A DNA stretch of 7,468 bases, taken from NCBI GenBank assembly GCA_003222065.1, contig QHUV01000080.1, positions 1 to 7,468 of the forward strand. The letters are read 5' to 3'. The DNA is from Gemmatimonadota bacterium. GTDB lineage: Bacteria > Gemmatimonadota > Gemmatimonadetes > Gemmatimonadales > Gemmatimonadaceae. Positions within the stretch are counted from its first letter, which is position 1. Each line of letters opens with the position of its first letter. A program made the translations under genes and the position numbers. Shown piece by piece: positions 5,193 through 7,468 of the stretch. The notes beneath the pieces are model-generated. The model was not told the DNA's origin. It was given only the letters and a program-made list of their open reading frames with translations, and ran no database searches.

Positions 5193-7468
5193 TCAATCCA
5201 AACGCAGCGTTGACACAGGGTCGATCATAGCAGCCCGACGAGCGGGAAGATACGCCGCAGTAACGGCGACGGCGCTGAGCGTGACCGCAATCAAGGCGAT
5301 AGTCGCGGGCTCGAGCAAGTAAAGCCCCTGCATCATCGCCGAGACGGCGCGCGCGATTGCCGTACCGATTGCCAATCCAACGACAAGCCCGATCCAGAGC
5401 GGAGCAATGCTCCGGCCGAGGACGAGTCGAATCACATCGTTTGCCTGCGCTCCCAATGCCATGCGGATCCCGACCTCGCGCGTCTGCTGACTGACCGCGA
5501 AACCGACGGCGCTGTACACACCGACGCACGCCATGCCGAGCCCGAGGATGCCGATCACCCCGAAGAGCATGCCGAGGATGCGCGTCGTTAGGTACGTGCT
5601 TTCCGTCGCCATGACGCCCTCGAGTGTCTGATACATGACCGAGAGGTGGGGATCGAGTGCTCGAAACTCGGCCGCGAGCGCGGCCGTCACCGATGACACG
5701 TTCCGCTCTGATCGCACGAGAAACTCGGACGTCCATTCCGACGGCGGAAAGGGGAGATACAACGCGCCCGGATCTCGCGTGACAGTGGACGAACTGTATA
5801 CGTCGGCCGCGACACCAACGACTTCGCTTGACGGCATATAGATCTGTCGCTGAAACGCGAAATGCGCCTCACCTGGTGCGCCGACGGTCACGCGGCGCCC
5901 GATGGGATCCGCAATTCCCCAGAGTCGGCGGGCGAGGCTCGCGCTCACGATCGCAACTGGCGCACTGGTCGCTTGTTCTTGACTGGTGAAGGCGCGGCCG
6001 CGAAGCAGCGGTATGTGGAGCGTGGCGAAGTAGCGGTCGCCGATCAGCGTGTAAGCGTACCGGAGCGTCCGCGCGCGCTCCGCGGAGTCGTGCGCAGCGC
6101 GCGTGTCTGTCGAAGCGACCGATGTCATCGTGACATTGCCGTCCAATGGGACGCGTGACGACACGGCGACGCTCGCGACGCCAGGGAGCGCGGGTAAACG
6201 TTCGGCGAGCGTGCGCCGAAGCGTCGCGACGCGATCGGGCGTATACGTGGTGCCGTTCGGATATTCGACGGTCACGCGAAGAACAGCCTTCGTCTCGAAG
6301 CCTGGGGAGGTGGTCACGAGACGCTGCGAGGCGCGGACGAGAAGGCCCGCCGAAAGGAGCAATGTTAGGCAGACGGCGATCTGCGTGCCAACGAGCCATC
6401 CGCGAAAGCGTGATTTGGCGCGCGGGCCGAAGAACGGCAGATCATCCTTCAGGGCCGCCTGCAGATCGGGACGAGTCATGTGGAGCGCCGGTGCGAGGCC
6501 GAAGACAATCCCCGTCGCCAGCGCGATTCCTAACGTATAGACAGCAATTCGTGCATCCGGGCTGACGCGCAAGACGAGCGATCCGCCGTCCCCGAGGCCC
6601 GAGCTCGTGAGTGACGATTGGATCGCGCGGACGACCGCGCCAAGTACCCAGGTGGAAATCAGCAAGCCCGCCACTGATGCGGCCGCGGCGACGAGAATGC
6701 ATTCGGTGAGTAGTTGCCTGACGAGACGCCCGCGGCCCGCGCCGAGCGCGAGACGAATCGCGATTTCTCTTTGACGCGACGCGGCGCGACCGAGGAGCAA
6801 GCCCGCGACGTTAGCGCACGCGATGAGAAGGATGAGCGCGACCGCCGGCTGAAAGAGGAAGAAGACCAGGGCCAGTCGGCTATGCACGTCTGCGCCGAGC
6901 GGCGCGGAGGTCTCGGCGCGAAAGATGGCGTGCGGATCGAGCGCTGGGTTTGCCCGGTGGAGCGCGGTCGCAAGCGCCGTCAGCTCGGCGCGCGCGCGCT
7001 CGACCGTCGCGCCTGTCGCGAGACGGGCGACGACCTGGCAACAAATCGCGTTGACCGCCGCGACGCGATCGCGCTCGGGCGTTTGCGCACCTAACGGCAG
7101 CCAGACGTCCGGCACCTGCGGCCGCGTACCCATGAAATCCCGCGGTGTGATGCCGACGACGCGTGAGGGATAGCCGTTGACGAGCAATGAGGTTCCCAAG
7201 ATCGCCGGGTCGCTCGCGAAGCGTCGCCGCCAGAAATTCTCGCTGAGCAGGACGGGGTAGGGCAGGGCAACGGCGCGGTCATCGTCGACACTGAACCCAT
7301 GTCCGAGGATCGGACGCACCCGCCACACGTCGAAAAAGTTGGCCGACACAAATAGCCCGAGCATCGGCTCGGCGCTGCCTTGCAGACGCTGCGGTCCGGC
7401 GAGGCCGAAGAGCGTCGCCGCGCCCGACGGCGCGCCACCTAACGACTCGTCGACGCCGCTCAGGCGCA
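5193..7468 (-). CDS. Second ADOP-family ABC transporter permease, N-terminus beyond right edge
   Basis: At least 757 residues of a MacB/FtsX-type duplicated permease. The frame is open to the window edge: 34 codons upstream of the ATG at 7364 are in frame and give family-like sequence (GLAGPQRLQGSAEP before VSANFFDVWRVRPILGHGF), so that ATG is internal and roughly the first hundred residues are missing. Numbering from 7364: rest of periplasmic domain 1 about 1-160; first FtsX domain with TMs near 166-190 (LILLIACANVAGLLLGRA), 223-245 and 271-292; TM near 323-343; periplasmic domain 2 about 350-590; second FtsX domain with TMs near 595-622, 652-674 and 688-706, ending ARRAAMIDPVSTLRLD. Coupling motifs are REIAIRLALGA (199-209) and REVGIRMALGA (629-639). 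Unlike the first ADOP, the loop before the first FtsX domain is short and not glycine-rich. By family it is an orphan permease needing an ATPase in trans; the substrate is unknown. It converges on the aminopeptidase gene with 5 bases between stops. Confidence 0.95.
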   Translation of the reverse strand, partial: RLSGVDESLGGAPSGAATLFGLAGPQRLQGSAEPMLGLFVSANFFDVWRVRPILGHGFSVDDDRAVALPYPVLLSENFWRRRFASDPAILGTSLLVNGYPSRVVGITPRDFMGTRPQVPDVWLPLGAQTPERDRVAAVNAICCQVVARLATGATVERARAELTALATALHRANPALDPHAIFRAETSAPLGADVHSRLALVFFLFQPAVALILLIACANVAGLLLGRAASRQREIAIRLALGAGRGRLVRQLLTECILVAAAASVAGLLISTWVLGAVVRAIQSSLTSSGLGDGGSLVLRVSPDARIAVYTLGIALATGIVFGLAPALHMTRPDLQAALKDDLPFFGPRAKSRFRGWLVGTQIAVCLTLLLSAGLLVRASQRLVTTSPGFETKAVLRVTVEYPNGTTYTPDRVATLRRTLAERLPALPGVASVAVSSRVPLDGNVTMTSVASTDTRAAHDSAERARTLRYAYTLIGDRYFATLHIPLLRGRAFTSQEQATSAPVAIVSASLARRLWGIADPIGRRVTVGAPGEAHFAFQRQIYMPSSEVVGVAADVYSSSTVTRDPGALYLPFPPSEWTSEFLVRSERNVSSVTAALAAEFRALDPHLSVMYQTLEGVMATESTYLTTRILGMLFGVIGILGLGMACVGVYSAVGFAVSQQTREVGIRMALGAQANDVIRLVLGRSIAPLWIGLVVGLAIGTAIARAVSAMMQGLYLLEPATIALIAVTLSAVAVTAAYLPARRAAMIDPVSTLRLD

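Larger units (their letters stand above)
1258..7444. repeat. Dispersed heptamer CGTTAGG/CCTAACG, ten copies
   Basis: As CGTTAGG it occurs at 2207, 2681, 4371 and 5586. As CCTAACG it occurs at 1258, 1956, 3720, 6529, 7090 and 7438. Two further GTTAGG hexamers differ only in the first base (4972-4977 as CCTAAC, 6364-6369). Copies lie in both orientations and in both directions relative to the genes; nine are in coding sequence and one is in the loop of the inverted array. At about 67% GC roughly one copy would be expected by base composition. The role is unknown. Confidence 0.6.

Noticed and set aside
7362..7364. ATG at 7364 as the true start of the second ADOP gene
   Set aside because: The frame continues upstream to the window edge with family-like sequence, and a start here would remove TM1 and half of the first periplasmic domain.

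Overview
The window looks like chromosomal DNA of a high-GC bacterium (about two thirds G+C by eye). It carries two large permeases of the ADOP type (the 'acidobacterial duplicated orphan permease' architecture, MacB-like periplasmic domain plus FtsX domain, twice). ADOP paralogues are typical of Acidobacteriota and Gemmatimonadota, so one of these phyla is the best guess. This is inference from gene family and composition only; there is no rRNA or other phylogenetic marker here.

Layout: (1) 1-364, minus strand, the N-terminal 121 residues of a major facilitator (MFS) efflux-type transporter that runs off the left edge. (2) 365-594, a divergent intergenic region. (3) 595-966, plus strand, a small arginine-rich putative membrane protein of unknown function. 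(4) 967-1047, a short leader with four GTGRCAA half-sites and a C10 tract. (5) 1048-3615, plus strand, a complete 855-residue ADOP permease. (6) 3616-3817, an intergenic region filled by a degenerate inverted array of 15-16 bp units. (7) 3818-4423, plus strand, a 201-residue stand-alone bis-heme ferric-reductase-like membrane domain. (8) 4405-4429, a CCTAGCA heptamer tandem repeat lying across that gene's stop codon. (9) 4435-5187, plus strand, a type I methionine aminopeptidase with all five metal ligands. (10) 5193-7468, minus strand, a second ADOP permease whose N-terminus lies beyond the right edge; it converges on the aminopeptidase gene with only 5 bases between the stop codons.

Functionally the window is a mixture: export and envelope proteins (MFS, two ADOP permeases, small membrane protein), a heme membrane protein and a protein-maturation enzyme. 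No ATPase, PadR-type regulator, transposase, phage gene, RNA gene or CRISPR array is visible. I do not see a new multi-gene system. The most unusual signals are at the DNA level: a strongly over-represented heptamer CGTTAGG/CCTAACG (10 copies) that holds 6 of the 7 TTA leucine codons in the window, and the inverted array of short units between the first ADOP gene and the heme protein gene.
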